Source of the DNA: Clostridium sp. 26_21
Lineage (GTDB): Bacteria > Bacillota > Clostridia > TANB77 > CAG-508
DNA length: 64,000 nt
Assembly: GCA_001915995.1 (NCBI GenBank)
Contig: MNRO01000008.1
Location: 45,142 to 109,141, forward strand
Direction: 5' to 3'
Made by a program: the position numbers and the translations under genes. The notes under the pieces were generated by a model. It did not search any database and was not told where the DNA came from. It was given only the letters and a program-made list of their open reading frames with translations. Positions 1-8,246 of the stretch are shown here, piece by piece. Positions within the stretch are counted from its first letter, which is position 1. Every line of letters begins with the position of its first letter.

Positions 1-1020
1 AAACAAGATAAATATTCGAGAGTTGCAATAGAAACATTTGCATCTGCAAATCAAATAACAATAGCAGGACAATTAACAACAAATGCAACATTAGATATAG
101 AAAAAATAGTAAGAGATAGAATAAAAGAAATAGGATATGACAGAGCAGACTTAGACATAGATTATAGAACATGTAAGATAGATATAAACATAACAAAGCA
201 AAGCTCAGATATAGCACAAGGTGTAGACATTGGTGGGGCTGGAGACCAAGGGATAATGTTTGGATATGCTTCAGATGAAACAGAAGAATATATGCCATTT
301 GCAATTTCAATGGCACACAAATTGGCAAAAAGACTTACAGAAGTTCGTAAAAACGGAATAATACCATATCTTAGACCAGATGGAAAAACACAAGTAACAG
401 TTGAATATGAAGATGGAATTGTAAAAAGAATAGATACAATACTTATATCAAATCAACATGAAGAATCAGCAGATATGGAAACATTAAAGAAAGACATTAT
501 GGATAAAGTAATAAAGGCAGTTATTCCAGAAAAATATTTAGACGAAAATACAAAATATTTTATAAATCCAACAGGAAGATTTGTTATAGGAGGACCTTTA
601 GGAGATACAGGATTAACAGGAAGAAAAATAATTGTAGACACATATGGTGGATATGCTCGTCATGGCGGAGGAGCTTTTTCAGGAAAAGATGCAACAAAAG
701 TTGACAGAAGTGCAGCATATATGATGAGACATATTGCTAAAAATATAGTTGCAAATGGATTTGCCAAAAAATGTGAATTACAAGTAGCTTATGCAATAGG
801 TGTTGAACAACCAATGTCAATATTTGTAGATACATTTGGAACAAATACAATACCAGAAGAAAGAATTGAAGAAATAATAAAAAATAATTTTGATTTAACA
901 CCAAAAGGAATTATTGAATATCTTGGATTAAGAGAACCAATTTATACTAAAACAACAAATTATGGACATTTTGGAAAGCCAGAATTACCTTGGGAGAAAA
1001 TTGTAAAGTTAGAAATTTAA
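1..1020 (+). CDS. metK: S-adenosylmethionine synthetase, 5' end missing
   Basis: The reading frame is open from the first base and is cut by the window edge; 339 codons of the C-terminal part are present. The enzyme makes S-adenosylmethionine from ATP and methionine in the cytosol. Two family signatures are visible: GAGDQGIMFGYA (about bases 238-273) and the glycine-rich GGGAFSGKD (about 664-690), the conserved signature motifs of the ATP and metal site. An internal ATG at 256 lies inside the first signature and is not the start. The gene ends in a clean terminator, so it closes its transcription unit. Identity is secure; only the N-terminus is unseen. Confidence 0.97.
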   Translation, partial: KQDKYSRVAIETFASANQITIAGQLTTNATLDIEKIVRDRIKEIGYDRADLDIDYRTCKIDINITKQSSDIAQGVDIGGAGDQGIMFGYASDETEEYMPFAISMAHKLAKRLTEVRKNGIIPYLRPDGKTQVTVEYEDGIVKRIDTILISNQHEESADMETLKKDIMDKVIKAVIPEKYLDENTKYFINPTGRFVIGGPLGDTGLTGRKIIVDTYGGYARHGGGAFSGKDATKVDRSAAYMMRHIAKNIVANGFAKKCELQVAYAIGVEQPMSIFVDTFGTNTIPEERIEEIIKNNFDLTPKGIIEYLGLREPIYTKTTNYGHFGKPELPWEKIVKLEI

Positions 1021-1021
1021 T

Positions 1022-1055
1022 AAAAAATATCTTGACTTTTTCAAGATATTTTTTA
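1022..1055 (+). terminator. Rho-independent terminator of metK
   Basis: Inverted repeat AAAATATCTTGA / TCAAGATATTTT with a short T-rich loop, followed by a T tract, directly after the metK stop codon. Confidence 0.85.
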
Positions 1056-1063
1056 TTTTGGGG

Positions 1064-1092
1064 TTGAATAATATTTTTTATATTGATATAAT
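1064..1092 (+). promoter_or_regulatory. Sigma-A-type promoter of the LPFTG surface protein gene
   Basis: TTGAAT (1064-1069), a 17-bp spacer, then TATAAT (1087-1092). It lies just after the metK terminator and about 100 bp before the preferred start codon. Confidence 0.7.
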
Positions 1093-1198
1093 AAAAATGT
1101 AAAAAGTTTATTAGATACATATGAAAAAAGGGGTGAAAAAAGTGAAAGAAAATATGCAGAAGATAAATTTTTTTGAAAATAAGGAGGATAAAAGAATA

Positions 1199-2671
1199 AT
1201 GAAAAAAACAAATAAGATAATAATGATGCTAATTATAGCATTAATGATAAGTATTTTACCTGTTGTATCAAATGCAGATACAACAGCAACAAAAGATAAT
1301 GCAACAGAATCAACAAAGGATCCAACAACAGAAACAACAACTCCTCTAACATTAGAAGGAGTTTATATTACATCAAAAGCAGGTGAATATAAAATTGGTG
1401 ATGTAATAACATTTGAAGTAAGATTTTCAGATAAAATTCAAGAATATACAAAACCAAGTCTAGAAATAAAAATAGGTGAAAGAAAAAAGACAATATATAC
1501 TTCAGAACAAATTAAGTATTTAGATAAAGCAATACAATATTCATATACAATAACAAGAGAAGATATGGGAAAAGTAACTTTTAGTAAATTTTATAATGGA
1601 AATGAAGAGATTCTTTTAAAAAATTCAAAAGGTGAGAGTATATATGTTAAAAATACTGCAAAGAATTTTGCAAACTCTGTAGATATCAATATTGAACCTT
1701 CATGGACAAAAATAGAAAAAATAGAAACTAAATTAGATGAAGTAAGTTATTCATTAACACTTTCAGAATTACAAGAGAATCCATTTCATGATTATTACAT
1801 GTTTTTTACATATGATAATGAAGAAGTAAAAATAGAAAAAGGCACAGATGGAAAAATTTCTAATGCATATTCTAAGTACTCTAAACAAAAAACGATTAAA
1901 GATGTTTTAGAAAAAAAAGGCGATATATATATGTCAATTGTTGAAGAACAGAGAGATTATAGTAAAGAGAATGATGAATATATATATAAAATAATTTCAA
2001 ATAAAACAAAAATTGAAAGACCAGCAGAGAAAACAATAACTCAAAGAATATATGGAATTTTTTATGACTTAAAAGATGGAAGTGATAATCTAGTTTTTTG
2101 TACAGAAGCACATTCAGAAAAAAGAAAACTAAATATTCATATTGGAAAAATAACAGATATATCAATTTTGAAATCAATAAAAAATAAAGAGCATGATGGT
2201 ATGAGTAAATTATTAAAATATGCTAAAAATAACAGCAATTCAGATAAAGCAATAGTATTAGAAGAACAAAATTCAATAGGACTTTTTAAAGCATCTCAAA
2301 TATCAACTGCACTAAAATATGAGCCAGGTGAATATTATTATATGTATTTTTCATTAGATAATGAAAATGGAGAATATGTTGATGTAGAAGACATTGGATT
2401 ATTTGGATGCTTTAACAGTGATTCAGCTTATTGGCTAGCAACTGAAAGTGATTCAACTTTTAAATGGACAATAAGTGATGAAAATCCAGTAACAGATACA
2501 ACAAAGCCTGCAGAAGATAATAAACAAGAACAAACAAAAGATGATACAGTATCAAAAGAAGATAAATTACCATTTACAGGAGTTGGAATTGGATTAATAT
2601 TGTCAATTTCAGTAGTAACAATAGCAGGAATAATTATGTACAAAAAAGTTAAATATTATAAAGGTATATAA
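1199..2671 (+). CDS. Secreted surface protein with LPFTG sortase signal
   Basis: The preferred ATG at 1199 follows AAGGAGG at 1181-1187; an upstream ATG at 1121 has no good ribosome site and would put 26 charged residues before the signal peptide. From 1199 the protein has 490 residues. It starts MKKTNK followed by a hydrophobic signal sequence ending near VSNADT, then a Thr-rich stretch. The large middle part is Lys/Glu/Tyr-rich and I recognise no domain. The C-terminus carries LPFTG, a hydrophobic helix and a positive tail (KKVKYYK), the layout of a sortase substrate linked to peptidoglycan. It is monocistronic between two terminators. No sortase lies in the window. The function is unknown; a surface role is inferred from the sorting signals. 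Confidence 0.85.
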   Translation: MKKTNKIIMMLIIALMISILPVVSNADTTATKDNATESTKDPTTETTTPLTLEGVYITSKAGEYKIGDVITFEVRFSDKIQEYTKPSLEIKIGERKKTIYTSEQIKYLDKAIQYSYTITREDMGKVTFSKFYNGNEEILLKNSKGESIYVKNTAKNFANSVDINIEPSWTKIEKIETKLDEVSYSLTLSELQENPFHDYYMFFTYDNEEVKIEKGTDGKISNAYSKYSKQKTIKDVLEKKGDIYMSIVEEQRDYSKENDEYIYKIISNKTKIERPAEKTITQRIYGIFYDLKDGSDNLVFCTEAHSEKRKLNIHIGKITDISILKSIKNKEHDGMSKLLKYAKNNSNSDKAIVLEEQNSIGLFKASQISTALKYEPGEYYYMYFSLDNENGEYVDVEDIGLFGCFNSDSAYWLATESDSTFKWTISDENPVTDTTKPAEDNKQEQTKDDTVSKEDKLPFTGVGIGLILSISVVTIAGIIMYKKVKYYKGI

Positions 2672-2676
2672 AAATA

Positions 2677-2713
2677 AAAAAATTGAGAAAATCAAAAATT
2701 TCTCAATTTTTTT
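2677..2713 (+). terminator. Terminator after the LPFTG protein gene
   Basis: AAAATTGAGAAA / TTTCTCAATTTT stem followed by T residues, immediately after the stop codon at 2671. Confidence 0.85.
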
Positions 2714-2737
2714 ATTTGTTCTTATATTCAAATATCC

Positions 2738-2766
2738 TTGAAACAAACATATTTTTGTGATAAAAT
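2738..2766 (+). promoter_or_regulatory. Extended -10 promoter of recD2
   Basis: TTGAAA (2738-2743), a 17-bp spacer and TGA-TAAAAT (extended -10, hexamer 2761-2766). The in-frame GTG at 2757 overlaps this -10, so it cannot be the translation start. Confidence 0.7.
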
Positions 2767-2798
2767 CACACTATCAAAATACGAAAAGAGGACGGAAA

Positions 2799-5027
2799 TT
2801 GGAAGAAAAAGAAGGAATACTAGCAGAGATAATATATCAAAATGAAGTAAATAGCTATACTGTAGGAATATTTGAAACAGAAGAAGAACAATTTACAGTA
2901 GTTGGATATTTACCATTTACATGTAAAGGAGATTCATTAAAAATAATCGGAAAATTTATAGAACACAAAGATTATGGAGAACAATTTAAAATAGAAACGT
3001 TTGAAAAATTAATGCCACAAACATTATCTGCACTAGAAAAATATCTTGCAAATGGAAATATAAAAGGAGTTGGACCAGCAACAGCAAGTAAAATAATAAA
3101 ATTATTTGGAGATGAAACCATACATGTATTAAAATACGAACCATCAAAATTAGTACAAATAAAAGGAATAACAAAAGATAAAGCAAAAGAAATATCTGAA
3201 AGTTTTATTGAAAATTGGGAAGTATGGCAAATTGTTGGCTTTTTAGAAAGATTTGGATTAGGAGCAGAAAGTGCCAAAAAAGTATATGATCTACTAGGAA
3301 TAAATGCAATATCAGAAATAGAAAATGATCCATATATTTTAATAGATATTGCAAGAGGTGTAGAATTTTCACAAATAGATAAAATGGCAATAGAACTTGG
3401 AATAGAACGAGAAAATCAAAAAAGAGTGAAAAGTGGAATAAAATATGCATTAATAAAAATTACATATAATGGACATTGTTGTACATTGAAAGAAAATTTA
3501 ATAGAATATGTAAAACAGATATTAGGAGTATCTGAAGAAATAATTGAAGAAGGACTAATAAATTTAAAAGCAAATGAAGATATAGTTATTGAAAAAAGAG
3601 ATGAAGAAAAATGGGTATACTTATATTCATTTTATAAAACAGAAAATGAAATTGCAGAAAGAATAATAAAATTAAAAAATACTAAAAATGTAAAAAAAGT
3701 AGGTAATATCGAAAAAGAATTAAAAAAAGTAGAAGAAAAAACAGATATGATTTTATCTGAAAAACAAAAAGAAGCAATAAGGACTATTAATGATAATAAT
3801 GTAACAATTATTACAGGTGGCCCGGGAACAGGAAAAACAACAATAATAAAAAGTATTATAGAAATTTATAAAACAAAAAAATATAAGATTGTATTATGTG
3901 CTCCTACTGGAAGAGCTGCAAAGAGGATGACAGAAACAACAGGAGAAGAAGCACAAACATTACATAGATTATTAGAAATAGGAAAAGTTGATGATGATGC
4001 ATTTTTTAAGAAAGACAAAGACTTCGAAGGAGCACCAATAGATGCAGATATAATAATAGTTGATGAGATGTCAATGGTAGATATGTTTGTAATGAGTTAT
4101 TTGTTAGATTGTATATATTTAGGAACAAAGTTAATTCTTGTAGGAGATACAGATCAACTTCCATCAGTAGGACCTGGAAGTGTTTTAAAAGATATAATAT
4201 CATCTGAAAAAATTTCAACAGTACATTTAGATAAAATATTTAGACAGGCAGCAAGAAGTAAAATAATAGTAAATGCACATAGAGTAAACAATGGTCAAAA
4301 ATTTATACAAAAAGATGATTCAGAACTATCTGAAAATGCAAAAGAAGATTTTTTCTTTATAAAAGAAAATAATCAAGAAAAAATATTAGAACAAGTTTTA
4401 TCATTATGTAATGGGAGATTAAAAAAGTTCGGAGACTATGACTTTTTTGAAAATATTCAAGTATTAACACCAACTAAAAAAGGAATGTTAGGAACAAAAG
4501 AATTAAATAAATCATTACAACAAGAATTAAATCCGCCAAGAGAAGGTGAACCAGAAAAAGCAAATATGGGAGTAATATTCAGAATTGGTGATAGAATAAT
4601 GCAAACCAAAAATAATTATGATATGTATTGGGAAAGAAGAGAAGGAGACTCTATAGAAACTGGAAATGGTGTATTTAATGGTGAGATTGGAACAATAACA
4701 AATATAAATGAAAAAGAAAAAAATATAAGAATAAAATTCGATGATGATAAAGTTTGTTGGTATGAATTCAATGATTTAGAACAAATAGATCATAGTTATT
4801 GTATAACAATACACAAAGCACAAGGAAGTGAATTTGATGTTGTTATAATGATTGTACCACAAGCTGCACCAATGCTTTTAACACGAAATTTATTATATAC
4901 AGGATTAACAAGAGCTAAAAAATTATTGATTGTAATTGGAAATGATAGAGTTGTAGACTTTATGATAAATAATGTAGATAGTAAAAAAAGGAATACCGGA
5001 TTGGAATATAAATTACGAAATATGTAG
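2799..5027 (+). CDS. recD2: RecD2-like DNA helicase (SF1B, 5'-3')
   Basis: ATP-driven DNA helicase used in repair and recombination by bacteria that lack RecBC. The start is TTG at 2799, preceded by AAGAGGACGG and matching the usual RecD2 beginning (EGxLxEIIYxNExNxYTV). The more upstream GTG lies inside the promoter. The protein is about 742 residues, usual for RecD2. The N-terminal half holds the helix-hairpin-helix part (GNIKGVGPATASKI). Helicase motifs follow: Walker A GGPGTGKTT near residue 340, motif II IIIVDEMSMVD near 420, motif III LVGDTDQLPSVGPG, FRQAARSKI, and the C-terminal ITIHKAQGSEF and YTGLTRAKK motifs. It sits directly upstream of recN, another repair gene. Confidence 0.96.
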   Translation: MEEKEGILAEIIYQNEVNSYTVGIFETEEEQFTVVGYLPFTCKGDSLKIIGKFIEHKDYGEQFKIETFEKLMPQTLSALEKYLANGNIKGVGPATASKIIKLFGDETIHVLKYEPSKLVQIKGITKDKAKEISESFIENWEVWQIVGFLERFGLGAESAKKVYDLLGINAISEIENDPYILIDIARGVEFSQIDKMAIELGIERENQKRVKSGIKYALIKITYNGHCCTLKENLIEYVKQILGVSEEIIEEGLINLKANEDIVIEKRDEEKWVYLYSFYKTENEIAERIIKLKNTKNVKKVGNIEKELKKVEEKTDMILSEKQKEAIRTINDNNVTIITGGPGTGKTTIIKSIIEIYKTKKYKIVLCAPTGRAAKRMTETTGEEAQTLHRLLEIGKVDDDAFFKKDKDFEGAPIDADIIIVDEMSMVDMFVMSYLLDCIYLGTKLILVGDTDQLPSVGPGSVLKDIISSEKISTVHLDKIFRQAARSKIIVNAHRVNNGQKFIQKDDSELSENAKEDFFFIKENNQEKILEQVLSLCNGRLKKFGDYDFFENIQVLTPTKKGMLGTKELNKSLQQELNPPREGEPEKANMGVIFRIGDRIMQTKNNYDMYWERREGDSIETGNGVFNGEIGTITNINEKEKNIRIKFDDDKVCWYEFNDLEQIDHSYCITIHKAQGSEFDVVIMIVPQAAPMLLTRNLLYTGLTRAKKLLIVIGNDRVVDFMINNVDSKKRNTGLEYKLRNM

Positions 5028-5068
5028 AAAAATAGAAAATGAAAAGCGAAAAAAAGTTCGTAAAACTA

Positions 5069-5097
5069 TTGACAAAAATCAAAGAAAAACATATAAT
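5069..5097 (+). promoter_or_regulatory. Consensus promoter of recN
   Basis: TTGACA (5069-5074), a 17-bp spacer and TATAAT (5092-5097), a perfect sigma-A consensus in both hexamers. Confidence 0.85.
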
Positions 5098-5103
5098 ACT
5101 TTT

Positions 5104-5117
5104 CGAACAGATATTTG
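5104..5117 (+). promoter_or_regulatory. Candidate LexA (SOS) box at recN
   Basis: CGAACAGATATTTG begins 6 bp after the -10, at the expected transcription start. It resembles the Gram-positive SOS box CGAAC-N4-GTTCG in its left half, with two mismatches in the right half. Related boxes lie at the same place before recA and lexA in this window. Assignment to LexA is inference. Confidence 0.5.
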
Positions 5118-5163
5118 ATATCTAGCTTAAGAAAAGTATTATTATTTTTTTGGAGGGATTGCC

Positions 5164-6792
5164 ATGATTACAAATTTACATATAAAAAATATAGGAATAA
5201 TAGATGATTTAGAAATAAATTTAAACAAAGGAATGAATGTATTAACAGGAGAAACAGGAGCTGGTAAAACATTAATAATAGATTCATTAGGAGTAATTTG
5301 TGGTGGACGATTCTCAAAAGAAATGATAAGAAAAGGTGAAAGCCATTCATATGTAGAAATATGTATGTATGAGCCACAAGATATAAATTCAGTAGATGGA
5401 AACATAATTGTAACAAGAGAGATATATAGTAATGGAAGAAATACTTGTAAAATAAATGGAAGACTTGTAACAGTATCAGAATTAAAAGACTTTATGAGTA
5501 AATATATAGAAATACATGGTCAAAACCAAAATCAACAATTATTTGATAGTTCAACACATATAAAATATCTTGACAATTTTATAGGAGAAGAATTATTAAC
5601 ATTAAAAAGTGAATATAGCTCAAAATTTATAAGATATAATGAAGTAAAAAGAGAACTAAGAAATAATTATGGAGATGAAAAAGAAAAACAAAGAAAATTA
5701 GATTTATTAAAATATCAATTAAATGAAATACAAGAAGCAAAATTAAAAAAAGATGAAGAAGAAAAATTAGAAGAAAAAAGAAAAATAATGTTAAACTCAG
5801 AAAAAATAGCTAAAAACTTATCAGAAGCAAGTCAAGCAGTTGGAGAAAATACAATAGATGTAATAAATAGTGCAGTAAGAGCATTAGAAAAAATAGAAGA
5901 AATAGATTCAAAATATAGTTCAACAATAGAAAGTTTAAGAAACATATATTATGAAATGCAAGAAATATCAAGAGATATAGAAACATATTGTGAAGATGTT
6001 GACTTTGATGAACAACAAAGAGAAGAAGTTGAAACAAGATTAGATATTATATATGATTTAAAAAGAAAATATGGAAATAATATTGAAGAAATATTAGAAT
6101 ATGGAAAAGAAGTTGCAGATGAGATAAATAAAATAGAAAATGCAGAAGAAATAAATGCTAAATTAAGAAAAGAAAAATCTGAATTAGAAACAGAGCTAAA
6201 TGTAATAGCAATGAAAATAAGTGAAATTAGAAAAAAATATGCAACAGAATTAAATCAAAGAATTAATAAAGAATTATTAGAATTAGAAATGAAAAATGCA
6301 ACAATTAATGTAAAAGTTGAATATAAAGCAAATGAATATTTTGAAAATGGTAAAGATTCTGTTCAAATTTATATTAGAACAAATATTGGCGAAAATGAAA
6401 GTGAATTAGTAAAAATTGCATCAGGAGGAGAAATGTCAAGAATAATGCTAGCTATAAAAAAAGTAATAGCAGAAGCGGATGAAGTACCTGTTATGATATT
6501 TGATGAAATTGATACTGGAATAAGTGGAAAAGCTGCTAATGCAGTAGCAGACAAAATGAAAAGCATTTCAAAAAATCATCAAGTTTTGTGCATATCACAT
6601 TTGGCTGCAATTGCTGCAAGTGCAAATTATAACTATTTCATAAGTAAAAAAGTAGAAAATGAAAGAACAGCTACAAAAGTAAAATTATTAAATGAAGAAG
6701 AAGTTTTATGTGAAATTGCAAGAATCTCTTCAGGTGAAGTAAATGAAGTTACATTACAATATGCAAATGAGCTAAGAAAAAAAGTATCTTAA
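5164..6792 (+). CDS. recN: DNA repair protein RecN
   Basis: SMC-like ATPase that acts early in double-strand-break repair. The ATG at 5164 follows GGAGGG. The 542-residue length is normal. Walker A GETGAGKT is at residues 29-36. A long Glu/Lys-rich coiled coil occupies about residues 150-370, with the zinc-hook-less RecN arrangement. The ABC signature ASGGEMSR is near 419 and Walker B VMIFDEIDTGISG near 443. Its own strong promoter and a candidate SOS box fit damage induction, as known for recN in Bacillus. A terminator closes the unit. Confidence 0.97.
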   Translation: MITNLHIKNIGIIDDLEINLNKGMNVLTGETGAGKTLIIDSLGVICGGRFSKEMIRKGESHSYVEICMYEPQDINSVDGNIIVTREIYSNGRNTCKINGRLVTVSELKDFMSKYIEIHGQNQNQQLFDSSTHIKYLDNFIGEELLTLKSEYSSKFIRYNEVKRELRNNYGDEKEKQRKLDLLKYQLNEIQEAKLKKDEEEKLEEKRKIMLNSEKIAKNLSEASQAVGENTIDVINSAVRALEKIEEIDSKYSSTIESLRNIYYEMQEISRDIETYCEDVDFDEQQREEVETRLDIIYDLKRKYGNNIEEILEYGKEVADEINKIENAEEINAKLRKEKSELETELNVIAMKISEIRKKYATELNQRINKELLELEMKNATINVKVEYKANEYFENGKDSVQIYIRTNIGENESELVKIASGGEMSRIMLAIKKVIAEADEVPVMIFDEIDTGISGKAANAVADKMKSISKNHQVLCISHLAAIAASANYNYFISKKVENERTATKVKLLNEEEVLCEIARISSGEVNEVTLQYANELRKKVS

Positions 6793-6822
6793 AAAGTAAA
6801 AAATTATAGTAAAATAAAAAAT

Positions 6823-6861
6823 AAAATGATATAATGCTTAATATAAAATTATATCATTTTT
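6823..6861 (+). terminator. Terminator after recN
   Basis: AAAATGATATAAT / ATTATATCATTTT, a 13-bp AT-rich stem with a 12-nt loop, ending in a T run. Confidence 0.75.
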
Positions 6862-6930
6862 GGTATATGAAAATATCTATCAGAAATTTGATATATTAAA
6901 ATGTATTTTTTTATGGAGGAATAAAACAAA

Positions 6931-7458
6931 ATGCCAGAAAGACCAGAAGTAATAAAAATGAGAGAAAATGCGCATGATAGGCAATACGTATTAGAAAATG
7001 TATCAAAAGAAGGTGGACTATTAGATTATGCAGGAGAAGAAATGAAAGATGATAGAGAAATTGCTTTAGCAGCAGTACATAATAATCCAGAGGCATTAGA
7101 ATATGTTAGTGATAGATTAAAAGCAGATAGAGAAATAGTATATGACTCAGTAAGTGAAGTTGGGTGGACATATTGCTATGCAAAAGAAAATTTATTAAAT
7201 GATAAAGAATTATTAATGGCTGGATTGAAAAAAACAGGACAAATTTTGTATTTTGCATCACCAGAAATGAGAGATGATAAAGAAGTAGTAATGTTAGCTG
7301 CAACAAATAAACCAATTATAATAAAGTTCGCAAGTGGAAGGCTGAGAGAAGATAAAGAAATAGGATTATCAGCAATGAAATCTAATAAAAATTGTTATGA
7401 ATTTTTAGGACCAAGCTTAAAACAAGATGAAGATATATTAGCAATAAAAAATGGATAA
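6931..7458 (+). CDS. DUF4116-type repeat protein
   Basis: 175 residues starting at an ATG preceded by GGAGG (6915-6919). After a short N-terminal stretch the protein is made almost wholly of about five tandem units of 25-27 residues with the pattern xDREIxLAAVxxNPxALEYVSDRLKA, seen at about residues 37-60, 62-85, 87-110, 112-135 and 137-160. This is the DUF4116 repeat pattern. It has no signal peptide or membrane segment, so it is probably cytosolic. The molecular function of the family is not established. It has its own ribosome site and lies between the recN terminator and the rpsO promoter. Confidence 0.75.
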   Translation: MPERPEVIKMRENAHDRQYVLENVSKEGGLLDYAGEEMKDDREIALAAVHNNPEALEYVSDRLKADREIVYDSVSEVGWTYCYAKENLLNDKELLMAGLKKTGQILYFASPEMRDDKEVVMLAATNKPIIIKFASGRLREDKEIGLSAMKSNKNCYEFLGPSLKQDEDILAIKNG

Positions 7459-7489
7459 AAATATATTTAACCTAAATTAGTGAAATTGC

Positions 7490-7518
7490 TTGATTTTTTT
7501 GGTAAAATATAGTACAAT
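7490..7518 (+). promoter_or_regulatory. Promoter of rpsO
   Basis: TTGATT (7490-7495), a 17-bp spacer and TACAAT (7513-7518), about 100 bp before the rpsO start. Confidence 0.6.
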
Positions 7519-7544
7519 AGTTATGTTGAAAAAATATTCCTTTA

Positions 7545-7618
7545 ACTTAGCCTAATAAAAGACACCTATTATTAGAGCTCGGTATAAGGAGAAAAAAGAA
7601 ATAGGAGGTGTTAATAAC
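7545..7618 (+). promoter_or_regulatory. rpsO leader with two mutually exclusive stems
   Basis: The leader can fold in two ways. A 5' stem pairs CTAATAA (7552-7558) with TTATTAG (7569-7575). Alternatively ACACCT (7562-7567), which lies in the loop of that stem, is fully complementary to AGGTGT (7606-7611) in the ribosome-binding site AATAGGAGGTG, and ATT (7568-7570) can continue against AAT (7600-7602). S15 is known to repress its own translation through its leader in several bacteria; a similar role here is inference. Confidence 0.5.
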
Positions 7619-7882
7619 ATGACAGTAGAAAGAAAACAAGAAATCATTAATCAATATAGAAGAGATGAAAAAGATACAGGATCATCTGAAGTTCAAATCG
7701 CTCTTTTAACAGAAAGAATTAATGAATTAACAGAGCATTTAAAAGTTCATAAAAAAGACAATCATTCAAGAAGAGGAATGCTTAAAATGGTTGGTAAAAG
7801 AAGAAATTTATTAAACTACTTAGCAAAGAAAGATGAAGAATCATATAAAGCACTAGTTGAAAAATTAGGACTAAGAAAATAG
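7619..7882 (+). CDS. rpsO: 30S ribosomal protein S15
   Basis: 87 residues, the normal length. It binds 16S rRNA helix 22 early in small-subunit assembly. The sequence has the family core (TGSSEVQIALLTERINELTEHLKVHKKDNHSRRGMLKMVGKRR as consecutive blocks). AATAGGAGGTG is a very strong ribosome site 9 bp before the ATG. The gene is followed by a terminator and then pnp, the classical rpsO-pnp order. Confidence 0.98.
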   Translation: MTVERKQEIINQYRRDEKDTGSSEVQIALLTERINELTEHLKVHKKDNHSRRGMLKMVGKRRNLLNYLAKKDEESYKALVEKLGLRK

Positions 7883-7894
7883 TTTAAGATTTGT

Positions 7895-7936
7895 AAAAGG
7901 ACGTGTGCGATAAAAGCCTACGTCCTTTTGTTTTAT
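7895..7936 (+). terminator. Terminator after rpsO
   Basis: AAAAGGACGT / ACGTCCTTTT stem with a 15-nt loop followed by TTTTGTTTT. Confidence 0.85.
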
Positions 7937-7969
7937 ATAATAGGAAAGTTATACTTTCCTATTATATAA
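7933..7969 (+). repeat. 37-bp near-perfect palindrome after the rpsO terminator
   Basis: Two 17-nt arms (7933-7949 and 7953-7969), perfectly complementary, separated only by TAT. In RNA this would be a long hairpin directly behind the terminator. Confidence 0.8.
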
Positions 7970-7980
7970 AATGCTACAAT

Positions 7981-8176
7981 CGCTAGCCCTTTGAGATTTC
8001 ATCGCTTCGTTCAGAAACTCAAATCGGGCGAGAACAAATCAAAGAAAAATTGAAAAATTTTCTTATTTGTTCTTAAAGTAAGTCAAATGTATTTGGAAAA
8101 GTAGCTTGTATAATGTGCTTTAAACAAATAAAACATATTATAGAGGTTACAATCTAATTACAAGTTTGACTTACTT
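7981..8176 (+). other. Structured spacer upstream of pnp
   Basis: No gene is seen here. Three further foldable blocks follow one another. The first has GCCC-TTTGAG-A-TTTC (7986-8000) pairing with GAAA-CTCAAA-TC-GGGC (8014-8029). The second has GAACAAAT (8032-8039) pairing with ATTTGTTC (8065-8072). In the third, the 12-nt AAGTAAGTCAAA (8076-8087) pairs perfectly with TTTGACTTACTT (8165-8176), and CTTGTA with TACAAG stack just inside. The first block is visibly more GC-rich than its surroundings. A processed or autoregulated pnp leader is possible by analogy with the RNase III hairpin of E. coli pnp, but this is inference. Confidence 0.45.
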
Positions 8177-8205
8177 AAATAGGTGTAAAGAATAAAAGAA
8201 AGGAG

Positions 8206-8233
8206 TTTATGGATTATATAAATAAACCATAAA
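8206..8233 (+). promoter_or_regulatory. Hairpin and 7-codon ORF between the strong ribosome site and pnp
   Basis: GAAAGGAG (8198-8205) is followed at once by ATG GAT TAT ATA AAT AAA CCA TAA (8209-8232), a 7-codon ORF. TTTATGG (8206-8212) can pair with CCATAAA (8227-8233). The pnp ATG comes 14 bases after this stem and has only a weak AGAGAAA site of its own. Confidence 0.4.
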
Positions 8234-8246
8234 AGAGAAAAAGTAT

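Noticed and set aside
2757..2798. GTG start giving a longer RecD2.
   Set aside because: The GTG overlaps the extended -10 element, and a TTG at 2799 has a ribosome site and the family's usual N-terminus.
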